Source of the DNA: JBFONV01 sp040779335
GTDB taxonomy: Bacteria; Pseudomonadota; Gammaproteobacteria; Enterobacterales; Alteromonadaceae
DNA: 64,000 bases
NCBI GenBank assembly: GCA_040779335.1
Contig: JBFONV010000004.1
Coordinates: forward strand, 1 to 64,000
Reading direction: 5' to 3'
Position numbers and translations under genes: made by a program. The notes under the pieces are model-generated. The model made no database searches and had not been told where the DNA came from. It saw only the letters and a program-made list of their open reading frames with translations. Of the stretch, positions 16,916-26,728 are shown one piece after another. The stretch's first letter is position 1. Each line of letters begins with the position of its first letter.

Positions 16916-17804
16916 TTTGGCGCAGCTGAATAAGAGATAAAGCGATGTTTGCAATGTTGGGACTGAGTGAAGGGTCACATTGAAAGCTTCGCTCTTCACC
17001 TGAGATAGGACAATTAAAGCGCAAAGAAACGCTACATAGCTGTAGATTTAAATTATCAGGGTATGTGTATTGTTTACTGCCATGTAACCTGTCGCCCACA
17101 ACCGGCAAGTTAATGCTTGCGGCATGTTTTCGTATCTGATGTTTACGCCCAGATTCTATTTTTACATCCACCAATGAAATATCTGCATCAGCTTGGTACT
17201 CAATAGTATTCATGATGCTTTTAGCGCTCTTATTATCAATAGCAAGTTCGATAATATCGGGTTGAGGACGCAGTTGATGATTACCATGGACAATAATTTG
17301 ATAATGTTTTTCCAGTTGATGTTGCTCGAACATAAGACTTAATGCTCTTGCTGCGTGTTTACTATGGGCTAACAACATTAAACCTGACGCAGCTCTATCA
17401 AGACGGTGTACGATGAAAACAGGTCGTTCGGGTTTTAAGCTTAGCTGCACAACGCGATTGATGGTGCAATGATCGCTCCATTTTGAACCTTGCGATAGCA
17501 TGCCATAAGGTTTGTACCACACGCTATAATCGTTAAAATCTGCAATCAGAATTGCTTGCTCAGCGCGTTGTGATAATACCTCGCTGTTGTAATAAAAGTG
17601 CAGTTCATCATTGTTTTTTAACGGTTTTTTAATTCGTCTTATACGTTGAGTACTCCCTGAACGAGTCAACCACAAAGCACCTTTAGCTATCGCTTGCTTT
17701 ATGTCGGCATTCGATAAACTACATGCTTGGTTTAACTGCGGTAAAATTGACGAGTTATCATCTTTGATGCAAACATGGCATTCAAATTTATTGACTGTAT
17801 TCAC
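16899..17804 (-). CDS. RluA-family pseudouridine synthase
   Basis: 301 residues. The catalytic motif is HRLDRAASG (133-141) with Asp136. ESGRKHQIRKHAASINLPVVGD is the second family block. The protein isomerises uridine to pseudouridine in rRNA or tRNA; the target site cannot be assigned. An N-terminal S4-like portion is suggested by residues 20-75. The longest reading starts with GTG at 17804 and no better ATG lies near it, so the start is uncertain. The gene converges on dapA with a 17-base overlap of coding ends. Confidence 0.87.
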   Translation of the reverse strand: MNTVNKFECHVCIKDDNSSILPQLNQACSLSNADIKQAIAKGALWLTRSGSTQRIRRIKKPLKNNDELHFYYNSEVLSQRAEQAILIADFNDYSVWYKPYGMLSQGSKWSDHCTINRVVQLSLKPERPVFIVHRLDRAASGLMLLAHSKHAARALSLMFEQHQLEKHYQIIVHGNHQLRPQPDIIELAIDNKSAKSIMNTIEYQADADISLVDVKIESGRKHQIRKHAASINLPVVGDRLHGSKQYTYPDNLNLQLCSVSLRFNCPISGEERSFQCDPSLSPNIANIALSLIQLRQTSSNN

Positions 17805-17957
17805 GAGTATTTTGTATTGGTCGCTATTTAGCGGTAGTTTATCAAAAAAATATACTTTAGTGATTTTTATCTCCAGTGCGGTTATGTTTTCACTAGGTTT
17901 ATCGACGTTTGCTCGATATCATAGAGTAAAGTTATACCAAGAGAATATGAGAGTATT

Positions 17958-18305
17958 ATGGATCGAGATTTAACCCTGTATCCCGAAGACGAAATTGGCA
18001 ACGCTATTTGGAAATTGATCTCAGCTGGCGTAGATTTAATACCAGAAACGGAAGTCGAGTTTTCAGTTATTTTTCCTAATCAAGAGTTGGCACTAAAGTT
18101 TGGTCAATTGTTATTGGAAAATAATCAAAAATTATCTTTTTGTGCTTTCCAAGGGGATGAAGATTATCCTTGGGAGATAACCGCATATCCTTATATGCAG
18201 CTTAACTATGAAAATGTTATTGCTTATCAAGCGTTACTTACCGATAGCGCGGCGCCGCTAAAAGGTAAATTTGACGGCTGGTATTGTGGATATTTAAATG
18301 AGTGA
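17958..18305 (+). CDS. rraB: RraB-like regulator of RNase E activity
   Basis: 115 residues, acidic, of the RraB family. It begins EIGNAIWKLISAGVDLIPETEVEFSVIF, followed by PNQELALKFGQLLLE and a C-terminal YQALLTDSAAPLKGKFDGWYCGY block. RraB inhibits the endonuclease RNase E by binding its degradosome region. It overlaps the next gene by 8 bases, suggesting translational coupling. Confidence 0.75.
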   Translation: MDRDLTLYPEDEIGNAIWKLISAGVDLIPETEVEFSVIFPNQELALKFGQLLLENNQKLSFCAFQGDEDYPWEITAYPYMQLNYENVIAYQALLTDSAAPLKGKFDGWYCGYLNE

Positions 18306-18528
18306 TGCATTAAAAAACCTTGATAAAAACACCTTCAAGTCTGTAGAGCAATCGAGTAAAAATGCATTTAATCAGCAAAAAGCACTCATTAAGCAGTTAT
18401 TGTTGGGACGAACGGTTAATTGTTCCACCTGCGGTCAGCCTTTATCCCTTGTTCCACCAAATGATACCGGAAGAGCAGTGATAAAGTGTCAGAAAGGTTG
18501 TACCGATATATTATTAGATTTGGCTTAA
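18298..18528 (+). CDS. Small putative zinc-ribbon protein
   Basis: 76 residues. The C-terminal half carries a CxxC pair (NCSTCGQP) and a later C..GC pair (KCQKGCTD), a plausible four-cysteine zinc ribbon. The N-terminal half is polar and helical. No named family is recognised. It overlaps the rraB-like gene by 8 bases, so a link to RNA turnover is possible from context only. Confidence 0.65.
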   Translation: MSDALKNLDKNTFKSVEQSSKNAFNQQKALIKQLLLGRTVNCSTCGQPLSLVPPNDTGRAVIKCQKGCTDILLDLA

Positions 18529-18612
18529 CTTAAATTGAATATAGGAGGAGCAATAGGGCTAAAGTGGATAACAAGCACTTTTGCTCACTCTATACTGACG
18601 GTACCAATCCCG

Positions 18613-19287
18613 TTATAAAAAAGTAGCGATATCGTTAAGCGATTTTTTCAGTTGAGCATGCTCTGGTATAGTTGCATCTTCAGCGGGATAACCAACGACC
18701 AACAACATATACGCACGTTCATTGTCACCGCGTCCACAAATTTTACTTAAAAAAGACATTGGCTTTGGCGTATGCGTTAAAGTGGCTAACCCCGAACTAT
18801 GTAAGGCATTAATTAAAAAGCCTGTAGCAATACCGACCGATTCATGCACATAGTAGTTAGTGTTTTTCTCTTCAACACTTACACCACCTTTTTTCTGGCT
18901 AAATATAGCAATCAACCAAGGAGCATGCTCTAAATAAGGTTTATTCGCGTCTGTGCCTAAATCTTTTAACGCACTAAGCCATTCTTCACCAGCTCTGCCT
19001 TCATAAAAACCACGTTCATGGTGTTCGGCTTGTTCTCTAATTTGCTTTTTTACTTCAGCGCTACTTACTGCAACAAAGTGCCAAGGCTGATGATTGGCAC
19101 CACTAGGTGCAGTGCCTGCGGCTTTCAAACAGTTCTCTATGATGGCTTTATCTACGGGACGGTCGCTAAATTTTCTGATCGAATGGCGACGTTTTACATC
19201 ACGGTAAAATGCCTCTGAACGCTTAAGCATTTCAGCGGGTGATAATTCGATATAGTCTACTAATGGCAATGACGCATGTTCTTGCAT
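18613..19287 (-). CDS. Nitroreductase-family flavoprotein, iodotyrosine deiodinase-like
   Basis: 224 residues of the nitroreductase fold: RRHSIRKFSDRPV (33-45) binds FMN phosphate, and GTAPSGANHQPWHFVAVS (58-75) is the central FMN block. Residues Glu91, Tyr95 and Lys116 keep the spacing of the E-Y-K substrate triad of mammalian iodotyrosine deiodinase (Tyr to Lys exactly 21 residues), and the regions on both sides align (YLEHAPWLIAIFSQKKGG; THTPKPMSFLSKICGR). It would reductively dehalogenate halotyrosines using FMN. The alternative is a general nitroreductase, but the triad makes that less likely. AGAG precedes the ATG by about 7 bases. It is a monocistronic gene with a 14-base palindrome 115 bases upstream. 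Confidence 0.82.
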   Translation of the reverse strand: MQEHASLPLVDYIELSPAEMLKRSEAFYRDVKRRHSIRKFSDRPVDKAIIENCLKAAGTAPSGANHQPWHFVAVSSAEVKKQIREQAEHHERGFYEGRAGEEWLSALKDLGTDANKPYLEHAPWLIAIFSQKKGGVSVEEKNTNYYVHESVGIATGFLINALHSSGLATLTHTPKPMSFLSKICGRGDNERAYMLLVVGYPAEDATIPEHAQLKKSLNDIATFL

Positions 19288-19401
19288 TTTATCGCTCTTT
19301 GTTGTGATTTGATCTTAGGTTACCGAGGAAAAGCAATAATGTACAAGCTATAGGTGATTTTATTAATCGATAAAAATTTGAGTAAAGTGGAAAAGAATAT
19401 T

Positions 19402-19415
19402 GACAATATATTGTC
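19402..19415. promoter_or_regulatory. Perfect 14-base palindrome upstream of the deiodinase-like gene
   Basis: GACAATATATTGTC, fully symmetric, 115 bases before the start at 19287. No regulator can be named. AT-rich palindromes of this size also occur by chance. Confidence 0.35.
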
Positions 19416-19526
19416 TTATTAGATGCGGCTAAGAATCACATACCGACAAATGATAATCCCGATGTCAGGAATTGTGGCTCTTTCAGTATTCTATTTTGTT
19501 CGAGATAAACATTTTTTACTGACGAA

Positions 19527-19802
19527 TTAATGCAAGTCTCGTTGCTGATGTAGTTGCAAAGCGTATTGATGAAGGCCAACTTTTTTTCTTATCGCTTCTG
19601 CCTGATAACCACCAATGAGTGCGCCTAATATTAAACATACTGTGATGACAGTCGCATTAATTTCCGTTAAATAAGCACAGGTTAACGTCGCAATAATTGC
19701 AGCAATAAACAGATATGAAAGCATGACTTGGAGCCACACCCTAATATTTCGTAGCGCCGATTTATATGAAAGAACATTATATTGCATTTTGGTATTGAAC
19801 AT
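19527..19802 (-). CDS. Hypothetical small membrane protein
   Basis: 91 residues with two predicted membrane segments: residues about 25-46 (VMLSYLFIAAIIATLTCAYL) and about 52-70 (VITVCLILGALIGGYQAEA), separated by a short loop. The ends are polar and charged. An internal ATG at 19787 (MQYN) is an alternative start. No family is recognised. Confidence 0.55.
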   Translation of the reverse strand: MFNTKMQYNVLSYKSALRNIRVWLQVMLSYLFIAAIIATLTCAYLTEINATVITVCLILGALIGGYQAEAIRKKVGLHQYALQLHQQRDLH

Positions 19803-20094
19803 ATATCAGGCAAAGTCGTTAAAAGAGAGTTTGATTATATATATCTAATTACCATAAAAATATGTGGTAAATATTCTATTTTAGAATAATAAATAGTGTT
19901 TCCATCTGAGGGAAATGTTCATAAAAAATACAGTTGTTAATTGTTATTAATTCAACGGGTTGCGAGCGCTTATTATTTAAGCCGATATTAAGGCATAATC
20001 TTAGGACTAATCGTTCTTATTATTATTTAGCGAGAATACCTAACTAGACTAGACTAGGGCTATCTAAATAACGATCGGTAGATCGGGACAAAAC

Positions 20095-20991
20095 ATGAAT
20101 CAGTTAAATAATATCTTAGCACTGGTTACCCACGATATAGGTAATCAACATGCGGTGCAAAAGGCAATTTTCCTTGCAGAAAAGGCTAATGCTCAGTTGA
20201 CCCTATTGATAGTATCCCCCCATCAAAGAACATTCTTTTTGTCAGTTAAAGACAAAGAAAAGTTGTTAATACAACAGAAAATTAAAGATGAAATTTCGCG
20301 TTTGATCAATGAGGTAAAAGCGAGAGGGATAAATATAGAACTGCAAGTAATGGAAGGAAATAGAGATTACAAAAGTGTATTAAATTTGCTGGCTCAGAGA
20401 CACTTTGATCTTGTGATAAAAAATCATGAATTTCATCAGCATAGGCTATTTGGTGTCAGTATAGCGGATGATTGCCACTTATTAAGGGATATAGATACGC
20501 CTGTTATGTTAGTCAACGGCGGTTGTTGGTCTTCGGATGGCCATATAGTTACGGCAATAGACGTTGATGATACCAACGAACAACATAGTCACTTTAATCA
20601 TGACATTCTGCATTCGTCAGGAATTTTTTCTAACATTTTAGGAACGGATGTTCATTTGCTAAATTGTTATTTAGGCGAAGAGCACAGTATGGAAATTAAA
20701 TTTCGTGGTGAACAGCAAAAACCGCTAACACAGAAAGAAATCCACCAATTAAAATTAGCTGAATATTCTAAAGATTTAATGCTGGCAAGTGATCATGTCC
20801 ACCTTGAACTTGGCTTTCCTGACGATGTTATTCCTAAAGTGGCGGAAAAATATCAGGCCGATATAATTATACTTGGCGCTGGAGAGCACCACGGTTTGTC
20901 TCATCTATTTAGTGGGCATACATCCGAGTATGTTATTGACCGCGTTCATTGCGATGTCCTTGCTTTAAAACCCACACAATTTGTGCATTAA
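20095..20991 (+). CDS. Tandem universal stress protein (UspE-like)
   Basis: 298 residues made of two Usp domains. The first (about 1-143) opens NNILALVTHDIGNQHAVQKAI and ends DIDTPVMLVNGG. The second (about 150-295) ends with DIIILGAGEHHGLSHLFSGHTSEYVIDRVHCDVLAL, holding the G-2x-G-9x-G(S/T) type nucleotide-binding motif (GAGEHHGLSH..SGHTSEY). The tandem arrangement and size match UspE. Usp proteins bind ATP or act as stress-response scaffolds; the exact role here is unknown. It is followed by a strong terminator. Confidence 0.85.
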   Translation: MNQLNNILALVTHDIGNQHAVQKAIFLAEKANAQLTLLIVSPHQRTFFLSVKDKEKLLIQQKIKDEISRLINEVKARGINIELQVMEGNRDYKSVLNLLAQRHFDLVIKNHEFHQHRLFGVSIADDCHLLRDIDTPVMLVNGGCWSSDGHIVTAIDVDDTNEQHSHFNHDILHSSGIFSNILGTDVHLLNCYLGEEHSMEIKFRGEQQKPLTQKEIHQLKLAEYSKDLMLASDHVHLELGFPDDVIPKVAEKYQADIIILGAGEHHGLSHLFSGHTSEYVIDRVHCDVLALKPTQFVH

Positions 20992-20995
20992 AAAA

Positions 20996-21016
20996 GGACG
21001 CTAAAAGCGTCCTTTT
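20996..21016 (+). terminator. Intrinsic terminator shared by the Usp gene and purL
   Basis: GGACGC-TAAAA-GCGTCC followed by TTTT and preceded by AAAAA, so it can work from both sides between these convergent genes. Confidence 0.9.
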
Positions 21017-21045
21017 CATAACTTGCTAGTTAACCTGCACTGTCA

Positions 21046-24000
21046 TTAATTGACAAATTTTCTTGCGTTGCGGAACATGCGAACCCAAGGAGAATCTTCT
21101 TGCCATTCATCTGGGTGCCATGAGTTTGCCACAGTACGAAACACTCGTTCAGGGTGAGGCATCATGATCGTTACGCGACCATCAGTCGTTGTTAACGACG
21201 TTATACCATCCGGTGAGCCGTTTGGGTTCGCAGGATAGATTTCAGTAACGTCACCATAATTGTTGACGTAACGCATCGACACTGTTCCTGAATCATTTGC
21301 ATTGGCAATCGCATCTTCTGAGGCAAATTCTGCTCGCCCTTCACCATGAGATACAGCAATTGGCATACGCGAACCTTCCATACCTTTGAAGAAAATTGAT
21401 GGGCTTTCTTGAATTTCTACTAAGCTAAAGCGGGCTTCAAAGCGTTCAGATTTATTTTGCACAAATCGTGGCCACGCTTGTGCGCCAGGAATGATGTCTT
21501 TTAAGTTCGACAACATTTGACAGCCATTACATACCCCTAAACTAAAGGTGTCTTTACGATGGAAAAATGTTTTAAACATTTCGCGGGCGTTGGCATTAAA
21601 CAACACTGATTTTGCCCAACCTTCACCGGCACCTAGTACGTCACCGTATGAGAAACCACCACAAACAACCAAGCCGTTGAAGTCAGCTAAATCAACACGT
21701 CCACCTAAAATATCTGACATATGTACGTCAATGGCGACAAAACCAGCACGGTCAAAAGCAGCGGCCATTTCTACGTGTGAATTTACGCCTTGTTCGCGCA
21801 AAATAGCGACTTTAGGGTGTGTTGATGCTTGCGTATCCTTAGCAATAAGCTCGGCGGCAACATCTTCGTTAATGTCAAAGGTAAGTTCAACATTTAGGCC
21901 GGGATCTTCAGTATCAAATTTAACATCATGTTCTTGTTGTGCACATTCAGGGTTATCACGCATAGACTGCATATGATAAGTCGTTTGTGCCCAAGTAGTA
22001 CGATAATAGGTTCTTGAGTTAGCTAAAACTTCTTGACCGTCGCGACTAAAACGAATGGTGTCATCATTATTAATACGACCAACATCCGAACAACAATCTA
22101 GTATGCCGTGCTTGGCAAAAATAGCATGAATATTATCGACATCTGATTCTCGTATTTGCAATACCGCACCAAGTTCTTCACTAAAGAGTATTTCGAGATC
22201 GCTACCAGCTAATTGGCTAATATCAATATCAACACCTGTATGTCCGGCAAAGGCCATTTCCGTAATCGTTGTGAACAAACCACCATCAGATCTATCGTGA
22301 TAAGCAATAACCAGTTGCTCGGCAACTAATGTTTGCATGGCATTAAAGAAGCCTTTAAGTACTTCAGGGCTATCAACATCAGGAGTTTCACTGCCGAGTT
22401 GCTTGTATACTTGCGCTAGACAAGAACCACCTAAACGGTTTTTACCTTTTGATAAATCAATAGCGACAATTCGAGTTTCACCTAAATCTGTGCGCAGTTG
22501 TGGTGTCACGGTTTTGCGAATGTCTTCGACTGCGCCAAAAGCGGTAATGATTAGTGAAAGTGGTGAGGTAACTGATTTTTCTTTACCGTTTTCATGCCAT
22601 TGAGTCTTCATTGACATTGAATCTTTGCCCACAGGGATAGTTAGTCCAAGTGCTGGACATAACTCTTCACCTATTGCTTTTACAGCTTCGTATAAACCTG
22701 CATCTTCACCTGGGTGACCTGCAGGAGACATCCAGTTAGCTGATAATTTAATACGATTTAAGCTGCCAATGTTCGCACAAGCAATGTTAGTAAGTGACTC
22801 TGCAACGGCCAATCTTGCTGATGCGCCATAATTTAATAATGCCACCGGCGTGCGTTCACCTAACGACATAGCTTCACCATGGTAGGAGTCTAACGCTGAC
22901 GCTGTTACCCCACAATCGGCAACAGGTACTTGCCAAGGGCCAACCATTTGGTCGCGATTAACCATGCCGGTGACGGTGCGATCGCCAATAGTGATCAAAA
23001 AGGTTTTTTCTGCCACTGTCGGTAAGGTTAAAATGCGATCGGCGGCCTCAGCTAATGAAATATTAGCCAATTGCAATTGGTCACCCGCACAAGCTTTACT
23101 GTTAACGTTCTTAATGATTTTTGGCGTTTTACCTAATAATACGTTTAAAGGTAAATCAATCGGCGTGTTTAATTTATCATCATCCGCGAAGTGCGAATCG
23201 GTAACGATTAAATGTTCTTCTTCGGTGGCTCTACCAACAACGGCAAATGGTGCACGTTCTCGGGCACAAATTGTGCTAAATTGTTCAAGTTGATCATCAG
23301 ATACGGCTAATACGTAACGTTCTTGAGATTCATTACACCAGATTTCATGCGGAGCCATACTGCGTTCATCGTTTGGTACGTTACGAAGTTCAAAAACACC
23401 GCCACGTCCGCCATCTGAAACAAGCTCAGGAAAGGCATTCGAAAGACCGCCTGCGCCAACATCATGAATAAATAAAATTGGGTTCTTATCACCAAGTTGC
23501 CAACATTTATCGATAACTTCCTGACAACGGCGTTCCATTTCTGGGTTTTCACGTTGTACTGAAGCAAAGTCTAAATTTTCTGCAGATTGTCCTGAAGCCA
23601 TCGATGAGGCCGCGCCGCCACCTAAGCCTATGTTCATTGCAGGGCCGCCTAAAGCGATCAAATTAGCGCCAACAACAATCTCACCCTTTTGTACGTGCTC
23701 ATCACGAATGTTGCCTAAGCCACCAGCAAGCATAATAGGTTTGTGATAACCGCGAATTTCAACGCCATTAAAAGAATTTACTTCTTCTTCGTAGGTACGG
23801 AAATAACCCAAAATATTAGGACGACCAAATTCATTATTGAACGCAGCTCCGCCTAATGGACCTTCCATCATAATGTCTAATGCGGAAACAATACGGTCTG
23901 GTTTGCCAAAATCAGTTTCCCAAGGTTGTTCAAAATTAGGGATACGTAAGTTAGATACAGAGAAGCCTACTAATCCTGCTTTTGGTTTTGAACCAACACC

Positions 24001-24987
24001 AGTTGCACCTTCGTCACGAATTTCACCACCGCTACCAGTAGCTGCTCCAGGATAGGGAGAAATAGCTGTCGGATGGTTATGAGTTTCAACTTTCATTAAA
24101 ATTTGAATGTCTTCATGGTTGTAACCATAGACATTGGTTTGAGGATCTGGAAAAAAGCGTCCGCCTTTATTTCCAACCATAACAGCAGCATTGTCTTTAT
24201 AGGCACTTAATACAAAGTCGCTGTTTATTTCATGGGTATTACGGATCATTTTGAATAATGATTTTGGCTGTTTTACGCCATCTATGGTCCAGTCAGCATT
24301 AAATATTTTATGACGACAATGCTCTGAATTTGCCTGCGCGAACATATAAAGTTCGATGTCGTTCGGGTTGCGCCCTAATTTCGTGAAATTTTCGAATAAG
24401 TAATTAATTTCATCTTCGGCAAGTGCTAAGCCTAAGTTGACGTTAGCGTCGGCTAATGCCGCACGACCGCCGTTCATAATGTCAATTGACGTCAGCTCAC
24501 CAGGTTCTGCAGAAGCAAACAACATTGCAGCCTGATTCATATCACTAAACACTGATTCCATCATGCGATCATGAATAAGGTTATTTAACTGAACTTGTTG
24601 TTCGTCGTTTAACTCATCACCGATAATGTAATAAGCTAAACCTCTTTCCAAGCGAATAACACTATTTAAACCACAATTGTGAGCAATATCGGTTGATTTA
24701 GACGACCAAGGTGAAATAGTGCCTGGGCGAGGAGTAACTAACAAGAATTGTCCAACAGGTTCGTGCTCTTCAATGGTTGGCCCATATTTAAGCAGCTGCT
24801 GTAAAACATCGAACTCTTCAGCGCTAAGCTCTTGCGATAGATGCGCGAAATGAGTAAATTCGGCATAAATTTCTGTGACGGGGAGCTTTAACTCCGCACA
24901 TTGAGATAATAATTTTTTGATTCTAAAATCTGATAGTGCCGGAGCGCCGCGAAGGGTTTTCATCAACATCGCCATATACTTATTCAC
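21046..24987 (-). CDS. purL: Phosphoribosylformylglycinamidine synthase
   Basis: About 1,300 residues, the size of the large single-chain gammaproteobacterial PurL. It converts FGAR to FGAM with ATP and glutamine in purine synthesis. Seen blocks: KVETHNHPTAISPYPGAATG and GGGAASSM in the synthetase domains, and the C-terminal glutaminase with nucleophile Cys in GVCNGCQML and the later MMPHPERVFR. The longest frame begins with GTG at 24987; alignment to E. coli PurL (MEILRGSPALS) points to a later ATG near 24963 (MKTLRGAPALS). The gene is divergent from mltF, an arrangement also found in enterobacteria. Confidence 0.97.
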   Translation of the reverse strand: MNKYMAMLMKTLRGAPALSDFRIKKLLSQCAELKLPVTEIYAEFTHFAHLSQELSAEEFDVLQQLLKYGPTIEEHEPVGQFLLVTPRPGTISPWSSKSTDIAHNCGLNSVIRLERGLAYYIIGDELNDEQQVQLNNLIHDRMMESVFSDMNQAAMLFASAEPGELTSIDIMNGGRAALADANVNLGLALAEDEINYLFENFTKLGRNPNDIELYMFAQANSEHCRHKIFNADWTIDGVKQPKSLFKMIRNTHEINSDFVLSAYKDNAAVMVGNKGGRFFPDPQTNVYGYNHEDIQILMKVETHNHPTAISPYPGAATGSGGEIRDEGATGVGSKPKAGLVGFSVSNLRIPNFEQPWETDFGKPDRIVSALDIMMEGPLGGAAFNNEFGRPNILGYFRTYEEEVNSFNGVEIRGYHKPIMLAGGLGNIRDEHVQKGEIVVGANLIALGGPAMNIGLGGGAASSMASGQSAENLDFASVQRENPEMERRCQEVIDKCWQLGDKNPILFIHDVGAGGLSNAFPELVSDGGRGGVFELRNVPNDERSMAPHEIWCNESQERYVLAVSDDQLEQFSTICARERAPFAVVGRATEEEHLIVTDSHFADDDKLNTPIDLPLNVLLGKTPKIIKNVNSKACAGDQLQLANISLAEAADRILTLPTVAEKTFLITIGDRTVTGMVNRDQMVGPWQVPVADCGVTASALDSYHGEAMSLGERTPVALLNYGASARLAVAESLTNIACANIGSLNRIKLSANWMSPAGHPGEDAGLYEAVKAIGEELCPALGLTIPVGKDSMSMKTQWHENGKEKSVTSPLSLIITAFGAVEDIRKTVTPQLRTDLGETRIVAIDLSKGKNRLGGSCLAQVYKQLGSETPDVDSPEVLKGFFNAMQTLVAEQLVIAYHDRSDGGLFTTITEMAFAGHTGVDIDISQLAGSDLEILFSEELGAVLQIRESDVDNIHAIFAKHGILDCCSDVGRINNDDTIRFSRDGQEVLANSRTYYRTTWAQTTYHMQSMRDNPECAQQEHDVKFDTEDPGLNVELTFDINEDVAAELIAKDTQASTHPKVAILREQGVNSHVEMAAAFDRAGFVAIDVHMSDILGGRVDLADFNGLVVCGGFSYGDVLGAGEGWAKSVLFNANAREMFKTFFHRKDTFSLGVCNGCQMLSNLKDIIPGAQAWPRFVQNKSERFEARFSLVEIQESPSIFFKGMEGSRMPIAVSHGEGRAEFASEDAIANANDSGTVSMRYVNNYGDVTEIYPANPNGSPDGITSLTTTDGRVTIMMPHPERVFRTVANSWHPDEWQEDSPWVRMFRNARKFVN

Positions 24988-25126
24988 CAGGTTCGTTAAA
25001 GTAGGGGAAAAATCGCGCGTATTATAGTAGAAATACCAGCGTTTAGTAAGCGTTAAAAGTGATTGAGATTACTTATCTTGAAAAAGAGCTTTGAATAATC
25101 GTTAAATCGCGACACAATAAATAACT

Positions 25127-26557
25127 ATGAAGCAAAAAAACAATAACGTGCGCCGCACCTCAGCTTATTTCATCGGTTTGATGATCACCTTACTTATGGT
25201 GTTGTCTGCGTGCCAACCTGCGCCGAAAAAAGCCAGCTTACAACGAATACTCGATCGCGGATATGTTACCGTTGGCACCTTGTTTGGTCCCAATAGTTAT
25301 TATATTGAAGCGGAAGGTCCTACTGGCTTTGAATATGAGTTGGCGAAAAATTATGCAGAATTCATTGGTGTAGAACTTAAAGTGGTACCTAGTTACAACC
25401 TTGAAGAATTATTTCCTAAGCTTGACTCTGGTGAGGTGGATTTTCTTGCTGCAGGTTTATCTGTTACCCCAAAAAGATTAGAAAAATATCGATTTGCGCC
25501 CAGTTATGACAATGTCAGTCAAAAATTGGTATTTAAACAAGGCCAAGAACGTCCCAGAGAAATCAGTGATTTAACCGGCAACTTGTTAGTTACCGCTCAA
25601 TCCAGCCACGTTGAAAACCTAGCGCTATTAAAGCAAAATTATGAATCGCTTTCTTGGCGTGAAACCAGTGAATATGACAGTGAAGAATTGCTCATTAAGG
25701 TCCTCGATGGCGAGATTGATTACACTATTATTGATAGTAACACCTTGGCGATTAACCGACGATTTTATCCAGAAATAAGCATAGGTTTTACTATAAAAAA
25801 AGCCGACCCGTTAGCTTGGGTGATCAGTAAAAATACCGATGATTCGATCCTAGCAAGCTTAGTTGAATACTTTGGTCAAGTGCATCACGACGGCACTTTA
25901 TTAGCATTAGACGATAAATATTATGGGCACATCGAGCAATTTAATTATGTTGATACCCGGATGTTTATCAAAGCAATTGAAGAAACGTTGCCAACATATC
26001 AACCTTTGTTTGAAAAATATGGTCAAGACATTGATTGGCGGCTGTTGGCGGCGATTAGTTATCAGGAGTCGCATTGGGATCCTAAGGCGCGCTCTCATAC
26101 AGGTGTAAGGGGCATGATGATGTTAACCTTGCCAACGGCTAAGCAGATGGGCATTAAAAGCCGATTAGATGCCGAGCAGAGTATTAAGGGCGGGGCAAAG
26201 TATTTTAAACGAATGATCAATAAAATGCCTGAACGGATCCCTCATCCAGATAGATTATGGTTTGCATTGGCCTCGTATAATGTTGGGTTTGGTCATTTAA
26301 ATGATGCGCGTATCATTACCCAGCGACAAGGAGGTGATCCCGATCGCTGGTTTGAAGTAAAAACACGTTTACCCTTACTGAAGCAAAAGAAATATTACAA
26401 AAAAACCAAATATGGTTATGCACGTGGTGATGAACCGGTTCATTACGTCGAGAGTATTCGTCGTTTTTATCACACTCTGACGTTAATGGATGAAAAATCA
26501 AAAGAGCCACTAGATGATAGTCCAAGCACTATTAATATTATCACCGAAGAAGATTAG
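25127..26557 (+). CDS. mltF: Membrane-bound lytic murein transglycosylase F
   Basis: 476 residues. A lipoprotein signal peptide ends in the lipobox VLSAC (Cys29). A type-3 solute-binding-protein domain follows (about 40-270, RGYVTVGTLFGPNSYYIEAEGPTGFEYEL), then a C-terminal SLT goose-type lysozyme domain (about 290-440) with the catalytic Glu in SYQESHWDPKARS and later GVRGMMMLTLPTAKQMG and ALASYNVGFGHL. The enzyme cleaves peptidoglycan to 1,6-anhydromuropeptides at the outer-membrane side of the periplasm. It is divergent from purL. Confidence 0.95.
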   Translation: MKQKNNNVRRTSAYFIGLMITLLMVLSACQPAPKKASLQRILDRGYVTVGTLFGPNSYYIEAEGPTGFEYELAKNYAEFIGVELKVVPSYNLEELFPKLDSGEVDFLAAGLSVTPKRLEKYRFAPSYDNVSQKLVFKQGQERPREISDLTGNLLVTAQSSHVENLALLKQNYESLSWRETSEYDSEELLIKVLDGEIDYTIIDSNTLAINRRFYPEISIGFTIKKADPLAWVISKNTDDSILASLVEYFGQVHHDGTLLALDDKYYGHIEQFNYVDTRMFIKAIEETLPTYQPLFEKYGQDIDWRLLAAISYQESHWDPKARSHTGVRGMMMLTLPTAKQMGIKSRLDAEQSIKGGAKYFKRMINKMPERIPHPDRLWFALASYNVGFGHLNDARIITQRQGGDPDRWFEVKTRLPLLKQKKYYKKTKYGYARGDEPVHYVESIRRFYHTLTLMDEKSKEPLDDSPSTINIITEED

Positions 26558-26728
26558 TACTTAGGGTTATTATTTTGCCTTAACTGCACTGAGAGTGTAT
26601 GGTTTTCTACTCGGTTGTCATCAAACCTTCACAATAACTTGAAATACTAACTGACTATTGTCAATACAGATTTTATCAAGTCCAGTATAATCCTTGGTGT
26701 TGGCTTTTAATTTAAAAGGAAAATGTCT

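Noticed and set aside
21548..21976. Long antisense frames over purL and other conserved genes
   Set aside because: Shadow frames of well-supported genes, without start signals or family similarity.
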